DNA of 64,000 nucleotides. It comes from Bifidobacterium pongonis. GTDB taxonomy: Bacteria; Actinomycetota; Actinomycetes; Actinomycetales; Bifidobacteriaceae. The notes under the pieces are model-generated. The model worked only from the letters and a program-made list of their open reading frames with translations. It was not told where the DNA came from and did no database searches. A program made the position numbers and the translations under genes. Shown here piece by piece: positions 8,863 to 15,853 of the stretch (positions within the stretch are counted from its first letter, which is position 1; the number at the start of each line of letters is the position of its first letter). The stretch covers positions 1 to 64,000 of the forward strand of contig NZ_JAHBBE010000008.1 of the NCBI RefSeq assembly GCF_019331805.1, given 5' to 3'.

Positions 8863-10221
8863 CTACTTGTCCTGTGCGCCGTAGCTTTCCGTGAGGAATC
8901 GGATCAGCTCGGCGTTCCTCCTGTTGGATTCCTCGAGCTGCCTGCGCAGCGATTCGAGCTCGCCCGCGTCGCCCGCGTCCCCGCCGCCATCGCCGCGGGC
9001 GGCGTCCATCTCCTCGGTCAGCCGCCTCAACCGGTCTTGGGAGCTGTGCATGTAGTGGGCGGCCATCGAGGAGGTGGACCAGCCGCCGCGCGCTTGCAGG
9101 TCGGCGATGGTGGCATCGGTGTTCTGCGCGAAGTAGGTGTTGCCGCTGTGCCTCAGGCCATGCAGCACCACGTCCTCGCAGCCGGCCTTCCTGCGCGCCT
9201 TGATGAACGCCTTCTCGACCTCCGAATGATGGACGAAGTTGCCGGTGGCGGTGTGGAACAGCTTGCCGTCATCGCCGGGATCGGCGTATTCGTCGATGTG
9301 CTTCCTGATCTCGGCCACGAGACCGTCCGGAATGGGTATCGAGCGTACGCCGGCCTCGGTTTTGGGATCGCCGTCGACGAAACCGTATTCCTTGGAATAG
9401 GTCACGGCGTGCGTGATGCGGACCACCTTGCCGTCAAGGTCTATGTCCCTGCGCCGCAGGGCGAGGATCTCGCCTATACGCAGCGACAGCCAGAATCCCA
9501 GAAGCACCACCAGCCGGTATTTGCCCGGCATGTTGTCGGCGATCTCCCGCACCTTCTCCGGCCCTATGACCGCGCGTTCCCTGCCCTTGTGGGCGGAGCC
9601 GCCCTTGATCTGGCAGGGATTGAAGTCCAGTATCGCGTTGGGCGCGGTGCAGGCGGACTGCATGATCTGCCTGAGCAGCCCGTAGGCGTTGCCACGGGTG
9701 CTCAGACGCGGCCTCTCCTTGGTCGACGGCCTGCCGTCCACCTTGCGCGGTCTGCCCATCTCCTCGTACCAGCGCTCGACGTCCTCCACGGTGATGTCAC
9801 GCATGGCCTTGTCCCCGAACGCGGGATACAGCACGCTGTCCAACCGCTGCCGGTACGTGCGCACCGTGGAGGGACGGATCTCCCCACGGGCGATCTTGCC
9901 GCCGAACCAGCGTTCGGCATAATCACGGAAGGACTCCGAACGCCGCTCCTCGGCCTTCCTCGCGGAAGCCGAATCCTCATACTCATCGCGGGGATCGACC
10001 CAGATGCCGCCGTCGATGCGGTTCCTCTGCTGGGCGAGCCACCCCTCGGCGGCCTGCCTGCTGCTGAATGCGAAGGGCGCACGGATGCGCTTGCGCCTCC
10101 CGTCATCGCCCTTCCTGTCGGGTCTGGGATCGGGATATTCGGCGTAATAGGAGGTGCCGCCACGCACCTTCTTCACCCTGATCTTGCCCCAGCTCCTGCG
10201 CGATCCACTCGTTCCACTCAT
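8863..10221 (-). CDS. int: Tyrosine site-specific integrase
   Basis: The protein has 452 residues. It has an N-terminal AP2-like arm-binding strand region (GGTSYYAEYPDP), a SAM-like core-binding domain around residues 95-190 (SESFRDYAERWFGG) and a C-terminal catalytic domain. Catalytic residues visible are Arg in LSLRIGEILALRRRDID, the HxxR box in LHGLRHSGNTYFAQ, and the nucleophile Tyr in MAAHYMHSSQ. A short coiled coil closes the protein. The start at 10221 has AAAGG about 10 nt upstream; a longer reading frame to 10389 lacks one. It lies next to attR and should catalyse integration into tRNA-Ser at the 22-bp core. Confidence 0.95.
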   Translation of the reverse strand: MSGTSGSRRSWGKIRVKKVRGGTSYYAEYPDPRPDRKGDDGRRKRIRAPFAFSSRQAAEGWLAQQRNRIDGGIWVDPRDEYEDSASARKAEERRSESFRDYAERWFGGKIARGEIRPSTVRTYRQRLDSVLYPAFGDKAMRDITVEDVERWYEEMGRPRKVDGRPSTKERPRLSTRGNAYGLLRQIMQSACTAPNAILDFNPCQIKGGSAHKGRERAVIGPEKVREIADNMPGKYRLVVLLGFWLSLRIGEILALRRRDIDLDGKVVRITHAVTYSKEYGFVDGDPKTEAGVRSIPIPDGLVAEIRKHIDEYADPGDDGKLFHTATGNFVHHSEVEKAFIKARRKAGCEDVVLHGLRHSGNTYFAQNTDATIADLQARGGWSTSSMAAHYMHSSQDRLRRLTEEMDAARGDGGGDAGDAGELESLRRQLEESNRRNAELIRFLTESYGAQDK

Positions 10222-10297
10222 CGCCTGCGACCTTTCATGAAATTCCGGACGGCCGTCCGTTCTCCGGCTCCTGCCGTTGTTGACGACAGCATATCTC

Positions 10298-10318
10298 GGT
10301 TCCCTCCTAGTACCCTCC
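10298..10318. promoter_or_regulatory. Putative integrase arm-binding repeats, right end
   Basis: GGTTCCCTCC and GTACCCTCC lie in tandem between the integrase start and attR. They mirror the three copies inside the left end at 2851-2888, in the same orientation. Confidence 0.45.
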
Positions 10319-10449
10319 GTTGGGTACGTTCCGGCAGGAAAACTACGCAGCATCCGCTTTTGCACAACGCCCGGAACCGTTGTAATCACACTGTTTTCCC
10401 CGGCGTGTCGCCGTTTCTCCCGATTTATCGAGAATCCGGTACTATGTAA

Positions 10450-10471
10450 TTCGAATCTCGTATTCTCCGCC
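10450..10471 (+). other. attR: 22-bp direct repeat
   Basis: This is an exact copy of 2775-2796. It is not part of a complete tRNA: the 5' part of tRNA-Ser is absent upstream. Confidence 0.92.
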
Positions 10472-10474
10472 AGT

Positions 10475-10504
10475 AGGGCTTCCGGAAAACCGGAAGCCCT
10501 TTTT
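10475..10504 (+). terminator. Original host terminator of tRNA-Ser
   Basis: AGGGCTTCCGG pairs with CCGGAAGCCCT around AAAA and is followed by TTTT. It directly follows attR, so before insertion it would have terminated the tRNA-Ser transcript. Confidence 0.88.
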
Positions 10505-10529
10505 CATATCGGAAACGGGATTTGCGAGG

Positions 10530-10805
10530 CTAGGCGAAGGCAAGTTCCTTATTCAAAGCTTCACGCATGAACTGACTGCGGGTCTTGCCGCAGCTTTCAG
10601 CTTTTGCGTCGAGCGCGTCGCGCTGGGAACGAGGCACCTTGAATGTGATACTCACCAATTCCTCATCGCTAAGCGCAGGCCTTCCCTGCGGCCGCACGAC
10701 CCATTCGCCGGGTGCGCCGGGATAATCGCCCTTCGCGGCCTGATCAGACATGCGTTCAAAATCGTCGTCGCCGAGCGTAACCCCGCCCTTGAGCTTGTAT
10801 TCCAT
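10530..10805 (-). CDS. Ribbon-helix-helix antitoxin-like protein
   Basis: The protein has 91 residues. The C-terminal half forms a CopG/Arc-type ribbon-helix-helix (VSITFKVPRSQRDALDAKA, then KTRSQFMREALNKEL). The N-terminal half (AAKGDYPGAPGEWVVRPQG) fits a toxin-contacting tail. The start has AAAGGAG 7 nt upstream. Only ~80 bp upstream remain before the next gene's stop, and they hold a short reading-frame tail that looks like the end of a lost partner gene. It is therefore probably an orphan antitoxin-type repressor. Confidence 0.75.
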   Translation of the reverse strand: MEYKLKGGVTLGDDDFERMSDQAAKGDYPGAPGEWVVRPQGRPALSDEELVSITFKVPRSQRDALDAKAESCGKTRSQFMREALNKELAFA

Positions 10806-10819
10806 GTCGCGTCTCCTTT

Positions 10820-10899
10820 CTAGAGATTGAGCTCCCTAGCCATCTTCTTGATAAGCTTCATCGCGTGATAGGCGATGAACGTGCCATTAAAAATTCGAG
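10820..10899 (-). pseudogene. Possible remnant of a toxin gene upstream of the RHH gene
   Basis: An open frame reading GTFIAYHAMKLIKKMAREL ends in TAG at 10820, 15 bp before the antitoxin start. Toxin-then-antitoxin order with such close spacing is typical of type II modules. The frame has no start of its own and runs back into the neighbouring gene, so most of the toxin gene is gone. The toxin family is not identified. Confidence 0.3.
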
Positions 10900-11652
10900 C
10901 TAGTTCGCTTGCGCGGCTTTGCGGTTCGCTTCAGTGAGCCATTCGACGACCTGTGTCTCGCTCACAGGCTTCATATCCCACGCGTCCATACCGATATTGA
11001 CGCACAGCGGATCGGTGCCATCCGGCGTGGGCTGATGCGTATGCCCGTAAATCAGCCAGCTTTCCGTAGTGGGCGCATCGTCGGCGAACTTGGCCAGATC
11101 ATCCGGCCAGACACCATGCCCGTCGATCATCGCCGCAAGACGCGGGAAATGGCTCAACCCCACGTTCTGCACGGCGGTAGCGCCATCGGCATTCCCCGGC
11201 ACAGGCAGTTCCATGTCGATCTCACGGTAGTCGTCGATGGTCTCGAACACGTCCTCGTACAAGGCATCGTTGAATCGCAGACGGAAATTGCGGTCATGGT
11301 TGCCGATGATCATGTGCAGATGCTTGCAGTTGATGCGACGCAGGCAGTCAAGCGTGTGCGCGACCGTGCAACGGAACGAAATATCGCCCAGCAGCCACAG
11401 TTCGTCATCCCGGCCAACCGTTGCGTTGATTCCCTCGATGGCGGCGTTCTCATGCGCCTCCACGTCGCTGATGGCCTTGAACGAAGTCTGATTCTCCTTC
11501 ACATACGATTTGATCCACTCATGGGCTTTCTCGTCGCCCTGCTCCGCGCGAACCTGCGCGTATTCGGCGCGAAGCCTACCGTTGTTCAGGTATCCGCGCA
11601 GCACGCTGACCAGCGGATGCCCGAAATGAGTGTCGGAAGTGAAGTATCGCAT
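10900..11652 (-). CDS. Calcineurin-like metallophosphoesterase
   Basis: The protein has 250 residues. The phosphoesterase motifs occur in order: DTHFGH (residues 7-12), GDISF preceded by LWLL, GNHDRNFRL, SHFPRL and YGHTHQP near residue 205. These supply the two-metal site. No signal peptide or membrane segment is present, so it acts in the cytoplasm on an unidentified phosphoester. It is transcribed divergently from a second, interrupted metallophosphoesterase gene with 123 bp between the starts. The substrate cannot be predicted from sequence. Confidence 0.88.
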   Translation of the reverse strand: MRYFTSDTHFGHPLVSVLRGYLNNGRLRAEYAQVRAEQGDEKAHEWIKSYVKENQTSFKAISDVEAHENAAIEGINATVGRDDELWLLGDISFRCTVAHTLDCLRRINCKHLHMIIGNHDRNFRLRFNDALYEDVFETIDDYREIDMELPVPGNADGATAVQNVGLSHFPRLAAMIDGHGVWPDDLAKFADDAPTTESWLIYGHTHQPTPDGTDPLCVNIGMDAWDMKPVSETQVVEWLTEANRKAAQAN

Positions 11653-11775
11653 GTCCCAATCGTAATACGCGGCGGATAATGCCCGCCCCTCCCCCGAAGC
11701 CCGATGGCGTTACCGTCCAACCGAACCTACAATGAGCACAACTGATATATGACGATTCCACTGAGGGGGACACGG

Positions 11776-12621
11776 ATGAGCCAAACCACGACGCCGAAAC
11801 GGATCCTATTCTGCGGCGACATTCACGACAAAACGACCATGATCTGCCCGCGAATCGATGTCACAGTCGACAAATACGCCATCGACACGGTTGTGATCCT
11901 GGGCGATCTGCTCGACGAGTGGAGGATATCCGCCAAGGACCAGACCGAGGCGTTCCAGCTGTTTCACCATTGGGTCAAAGCCCGTCGCAGCAAGGGACTG
12001 AACGTCATCGTTCTGCTCGGCAACCATGATCTGACCTACTGGATGAATCAGGAAAGCAACGAATTCCGGCTCTTCCGCCGCACCTGCCCGGGATTCGGCC
12101 CCGCATCCTGGAAGGATGTTCATCCGCTTCTGCATGATTTGGATGCGCGCATCTGCTATGGATTCCGGAACGGCAACGGCGAGCAGGTGCTTGCCACGCA
12201 TGCCGGCGTCACTCAAGGATGGCATGACTAGTGGGTCAAGCACATGGAGGAACTGGGCGAAAAATCGTCCGGCGATCTGGCGGAAGACCTGCAAAAATTC
12301 TTCGAACGGCATCCAGGACCGTTCGGTTGCATGGTTGGCACGGGACGTGGCGGTTTGGACCCGCAAATGCCACCATCACCGGTCTGGGCCGACAGACGCG
12401 AACTCGCGCACGACCCCTTGGCAGGCGTCATTCAGATTGTGGGGCATTCACCCGTCCCCAAGGCCATGCAGGACGAGCACGGCAACTGGTACTTGGATAC
12501 GTTCAGCGTCGACAGCCTATACCGCCCGTTGGGCGATAGCAGCATGATGATCTACGACGTCGACGCCAGTGACGCATCCGAGGTATGGGAATGCGCGTCC
12601 CCGGAAGACTTCCGCATCTAA
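11776..12621 (+). pseudogene. Metallophosphoesterase gene interrupted by an in-frame TAG
   Basis: The start at 11776 follows GAGGGGGAC. The frame reads CGDIHDK, VILGDLLDEW, LLGNHDLTYW and ATHAGVTQGWHD, then meets TAG at 12229-12231. The same frame continues without a break to 12621 and contains the last metal motif (VGHSPVPKAM). Together they make a 281-codon, complete-looking protein, so one nonsense change separates the parts. The truncated product would lack the final GHxP motif. No ribosome site precedes the next ATG at 12244, so reinitiation looks unlikely. It could be a true pseudogene, a strain-level mutation or a sequencing error. Confidence 0.8.
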
Positions 12622-12685
12622 GCAAAGCAGACGCACGGCTCTGCGCCATCAGACGCCCACCAGTACTATTCGTTGAATCTTGACA

Positions 12686-12815
12686 CTTCCCGCTAGTTCC
12701 CGCTACTTCCCGCTACTTCCCGCTACTTCCCGCTACTTCCCGCTACTTCCCGCTACTTCCCGCTACTTCCCGCTACTTCCCGCTACTTCCCGCTACTTCC
12801 CGCTACTTCCCGCTA
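12686..12815. repeat. 13 tandem copies of a 10-bp unit
   Basis: The unit CTTCCCGCTA is repeated thirteen times without interruption; only the second copy differs (first base G). It lies in the 345-bp gap between the interrupted phosphoesterase gene and the zinc-ribbon gene, 151 bp before the latter's start. The rest of the gap shows no gene. A 10-bp unit lies close to one helical turn, and its copy number is likely to vary between strains. Confidence 0.97.
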
Positions 12816-12966
12816 ACGGGGTGAGGGATGGCGTTCGGGGTGTATCGGGGATTGCCTAGGGTGCGGCGAGATGGCGCGGTTTTCGCTAAGCTGAATGGTG
12901 GAACGTTCCAAGCCATGAGAGAGCTCGCCTCGCTCCCGCCAGGCGATCGCGTGAAAGGGGAAACCG

Positions 12967-14514
12967 ATGCCGGAAAAGCACTGCGATCAATGTGGACAGC
13001 CACTGCCCCCTAATGCCAGGTTCTGCATCAATTGCGGCGAGCCCGTCGACGTTGAAGCGACGATGCGGATCCCCCAAGGCCAGCTGCGCACGGGCGTGTC
13101 CAGCATGGACCAAACGACCGCGCAGATCAACGGTTCCGCATCATCGTACGGGCTCACGCAGCCGGTTCCGGAAAGCGACGGCGTCGATATGCTCAGCCAG
13201 TACGGCGGGTACGACACCTACGACCAGTACGGCAGCGAATACGATCCGTACGCGCCCGTCTCCTACGCCCCCGAAACTCCCGAAACCACCGAAACCTCCG
13301 GAACACCCGGAACGTACGCCCCTGAAACGAACGACGCAGCAAGCGCCGCCGCGAGCGCGAACACGGATGACGCCGACATCACCGCCAGCGTCATCGTCCG
13401 CGGACCGAACGGCAGACCCGCATCCGGGAACATACCACCTTCCAAGCACACAGACGACGCGACGGGCGACGCGACAGCCATGCAGGCAGCCGTAACCGCA
13501 ACCATGCCCGCAACCGCAGCCGCATCCAACGACGGCAATCCCAACGGCTCCTATATCAACGTTCCCGCCTATACGGACGCCGCCTGGCAGAGCGGCGCCG
13601 ATCAGAACGGTTCCGGTCTCAACGGTTCCGACTTCAACGGTTCCGGCCAAACGAATCAGCCTTTCGACGGCGCAGGCGCCTCGCAGCCGCCCGCACCCCA
13701 ACCCGCACCCCGCAAACCCGCTTCCGCCAAGGGCAAGACCGGCAAAGGCACGACGGGCAAAAGCAAGGCTTCATCAGCCGCGTCCCGCCGTCACACAAGC
13801 AGGGTCATCGCGGTCGCGGCGGCAATCTGCGTCATCGCGATCCTGATCGGCGTGAGCGTGACGCGCATGTTTTCGTCCGGGCAGAACGGCTCGGCATCCG
13901 GCACCGCGAGCGGCACCTCACAATCAAGCGGGAAAACCACCGGCGCGACGAAGGCCGATGGCACCAAGCAAAGCGGGAAGTCCGCACAGTCGGCAACCGG
14001 GAGCACCAGCAAGAAGGCCGACGATCAGGCTTCCAAACAGTCCAGCAAACAGTCCGACAAACAGTCCAGCAAGCAATCCGACAAGCAGACCGAAGCGAAA
14101 CAGACGCAGGGCGGCCCATATCTCAACGCGCGGTTCGGCTACACGGTCACCGTGCCGGATGGTTTCACCTGGCAGCGGGAATCGGATAACGGCGATGGCC
14201 GCCAGTTCACCAACGACAGCTTGGGCATGATCATCACCGTCTCCGGCATATCGAACGCGGCGAACGAGACGTTGGACAGCGCGTTCGACTCCGCGACCGC
14301 CGGCCACCCGGTCTCCTACCAGCAGAAGCTCAGCACCGAATTCACGGCCACTTGGGAGGAAAACGGCACCATCACCTACATACGCGAACTGTATTCCGCC
14401 GACACGCTGCGCACGCTGCGTTTCGACTACCCGGCTTCGCACCGCGATCAGTGCGATCGCATCGTGGAACAGGTGGTTCCGACATTCGGCATCTCCGCGT
14501 CGGATCTGCAGTAG
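12967..14514 (+). CDS. Zinc-ribbon membrane protein with long low-complexity linker
   Basis: The protein has 515 residues. The N-terminus is a zinc ribbon with CxxC pairs (CDQCG, residues 6-10, and CINCG, residues 20-24). A long Pro/Thr/Ala/Asn-rich segment follows with PETPETTET repeats and NGSGLNGSDFNGSG repeats. One membrane segment lies near residues 279-299 (RVIAVAAAICVIAILIGVSV), then a Ser/Lys/Gln linker (SSKQSDKQSSKQSDKQ), and a folded C-terminal domain starting near residue 385 (YLNARFGYTVTVPDGF). Topology: cytoplasmic ribbon, extracellular C-terminal domain. The ribosome site is GAAAGGGG. It may be a membrane-linked sensor or an envelope protein; its function is unknown. Confidence 0.88.
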   Translation: MPEKHCDQCGQPLPPNARFCINCGEPVDVEATMRIPQGQLRTGVSSMDQTTAQINGSASSYGLTQPVPESDGVDMLSQYGGYDTYDQYGSEYDPYAPVSYAPETPETTETSGTPGTYAPETNDAASAAASANTDDADITASVIVRGPNGRPASGNIPPSKHTDDATGDATAMQAAVTATMPATAAASNDGNPNGSYINVPAYTDAAWQSGADQNGSGLNGSDFNGSGQTNQPFDGAGASQPPAPQPAPRKPASAKGKTGKGTTGKSKASSAASRRHTSRVIAVAAAICVIAILIGVSVTRMFSSGQNGSASGTASGTSQSSGKTTGATKADGTKQSGKSAQSATGSTSKKADDQASKQSSKQSDKQSSKQSDKQTEAKQTQGGPYLNARFGYTVTVPDGFTWQRESDNGDGRQFTNDSLGMIITVSGISNAANETLDSAFDSATAGHPVSYQQKLSTEFTATWEENGTITYIRELYSADTLRTLRFDYPASHRDQCDRIVEQVVPTFGISASDLQ

Positions 14515-14786
14515 TCGGTATGCGCCAAAGCATTCGCGCACCGGGCTTGGAACCGGATGACAGAGGTACTGTGCACAGTGTGCGTACCGGCTTGGATTTC
14601 GGGCCGTTCGCGAATACCCTTGGCACGTAGGGCATACACGCAGGCGTGTTTGCATGGCGAACGGTTGTCCGGTTAATACGATGTGTGGGCGTGACGCACG
14701 GCCATGACGCACGGCCATGGCCCACACGCCGTGGAAAACCGCGAACCGTGAAACATCTCGTGAAACATAATGATGGAGGGGTGAAT

Positions 14787-15437
14787 ATGGGGGCGAATCC
14801 CGCGATTCCGGAACAATACGCGAACCAGCAGGTAGGCGCGATCGGCTACCGGGTGCTCAACCTGGATCTGGACGGCGTGTGCGCCGACTATACCGGAGCG
14901 ATGCGCGACTATCTGGTCCGACATGGGCAGATGGATCCGAATACCGTTCCCGCAAGCACACGATACGCGCTCACCGACAACGACGGCTGGCCGTTCGCCA
15001 ACACCGCCGATTACATCGCCGCGCACAAAGCCGCCGAAGAGGAACACCTGTACGCGACCATGCGCCCGATTCCGGGCGTCGCGCACGCCCTGCAACGACT
15101 GGCCGACGAACACGTATACATTCGCATCGTCACGCATCGGCTGTTCGTATCCGGCCAGCATCGCATCGTCGTTTCCGACACCGCGAAATGGCTCGACGAC
15201 AACGACATCCCCTACATGTCGCTATGCTTCGCCGGGCTCAAAGACAGCATCCAAGCAACCGTGCACATCGACGATTCGCCATCCAACGTCAACGTGCTGC
15301 GCGAAGTCGGCCAACATGTGGTGGTCTTCGATCAGCCGTACAACCGTGAGCTCGACGGACCGCGCATGACGAATTGGAGCGACGAAAACGTCGACCGGCT
15401 GCTCGAATGGTTCGAACGGTGGCCCGCCGAACAGTGA
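14787..15437 (+). CDS. HAD-type 5'(3')-deoxyribonucleotidase-like protein
   Basis: The protein has 216 residues. HAD motif I is NLDLDGVCADYTGAM (nucleophile and general acid Asp in DLDG). RIVTHRLF supplies the motif II Thr, and the HIDDSPSNV block supplies the acidic motif. The pattern DxDGVxADYT with an alpha-helical cap matches the NT5C/5'-nucleotidase C group that dephosphorylates (deoxy)nucleoside monophosphates. The start at 14787 has GGAGGGG at good spacing. It ends 32 bp before the convergent crcB gene. The exact substrate is inferred. Confidence 0.8.
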   Translation: MGANPAIPEQYANQQVGAIGYRVLNLDLDGVCADYTGAMRDYLVRHGQMDPNTVPASTRYALTDNDGWPFANTADYIAAHKAAEEEHLYATMRPIPGVAHALQRLADEHVYIRIVTHRLFVSGQHRIVVSDTAKWLDDNDIPYMSLCFAGLKDSIQATVHIDDSPSNVNVLREVGQHVVVFDQPYNRELDGPRMTNWSDENVDRLLEWFERWPAEQ

Positions 15438-15469
15438 CATTGAACGGCTGAACACGCTCCCACGTGCGC

Positions 15470-15853
15470 CTAGTGCGCGAGACTGGCGACACCCCAACCG
15501 GCGACCGTACACAGCACGGGAACCACCATCGACAGCAGACAATACAATCCGGCCATACCGAACTGTTTGCCACGCAGCAAAGCCATCGTCTCGTTGATCA
15601 TCGTGGAGAACGTGGAGAAGCCACCAAGGAAACCGGCCACGAACAGCGTGCGCGTATCGTAATCCACTTCGCCGTTCACATACCCGGCCGCCGCAATACC
15701 CGCGCAGAACGCGGCAAGACAGTTGACCATGAACGTGGCGAGCGGGAACAAACGGTTGGTCCACCAGCGGCGTACGGAAATGTTCACGATGAAACGGGTC
15801 ACCGCACCAAGGCCGCCGAACACGCAAACCACAAGGAATGACGTCAGCATCAT
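15470..15853 (-). CDS. crcB: CrcB/Fluc fluoride channel subunit
   Basis: The protein has 127 residues with four membrane segments. Fluc signatures are visible: FGGLGAVTRF at the start of helix 1, ATFMVNCLAAF in helix 2 with the conserved Asn, and GFLGGFSTFSTMINE with the FSTFST break of helix 3. Fluc proteins assemble as antiparallel dimers that export fluoride passively. The ATG overlaps the stop of the upstream crcB-like gene by 4 bp (ATGA), so translation is coupled and the two may form a heterodimer. Confidence 0.93.
   Translation of the reverse strand: MMLTSFLVVCVFGGLGAVTRFIVNISVRRWWTNRLFPLATFMVNCLAAFCAGIAAAGYVNGEVDYDTRTLFVAGFLGGFSTFSTMINETMALLRGKQFGMAGLYCLLSMVVPVLCTVAGWGVASLAH

Larger units (their letters stand above)
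2775..10471. mobile_element. 7.7-kb integrative element in tRNA-Ser (AICE-like, no visible transfer gene)
   Basis: The segment is bounded by perfect 22-bp repeats. It carries a tyrosine recombinase at the attR end reading inward, an excisionase-like protein, a RepSA-like HUH replication initiator, an XRE repressor-like protein, a membrane-anchored coiled-coil protein and two small cargo genes. Integrase plus RepSA-type Rep plus a tRNA site is the core of actinomycete integrative elements (AICEs). An FtsK/TraB-type translocase, the usual AICE transfer gene, was not seen, so the element may be mobilised in trans or have lost transfer. After attR the host tRNA terminator is found at 10475, which supports 10471 as the right boundary. 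Confidence 0.88.

Noticed and set aside
2775..10471. The tRNA-Ser element as a prophage
   Set aside because: No capsid, terminase, portal, tail or lysis gene is seen; HUH Rep plus integrase fits an integrative plasmid-like element.
12229..12231. TAG as a recoded (pyrrolysine or suppressor) codon
   Set aside because: Nothing in the window supports amber recoding; a single stop in one gene is better explained by mutation or sequence error.
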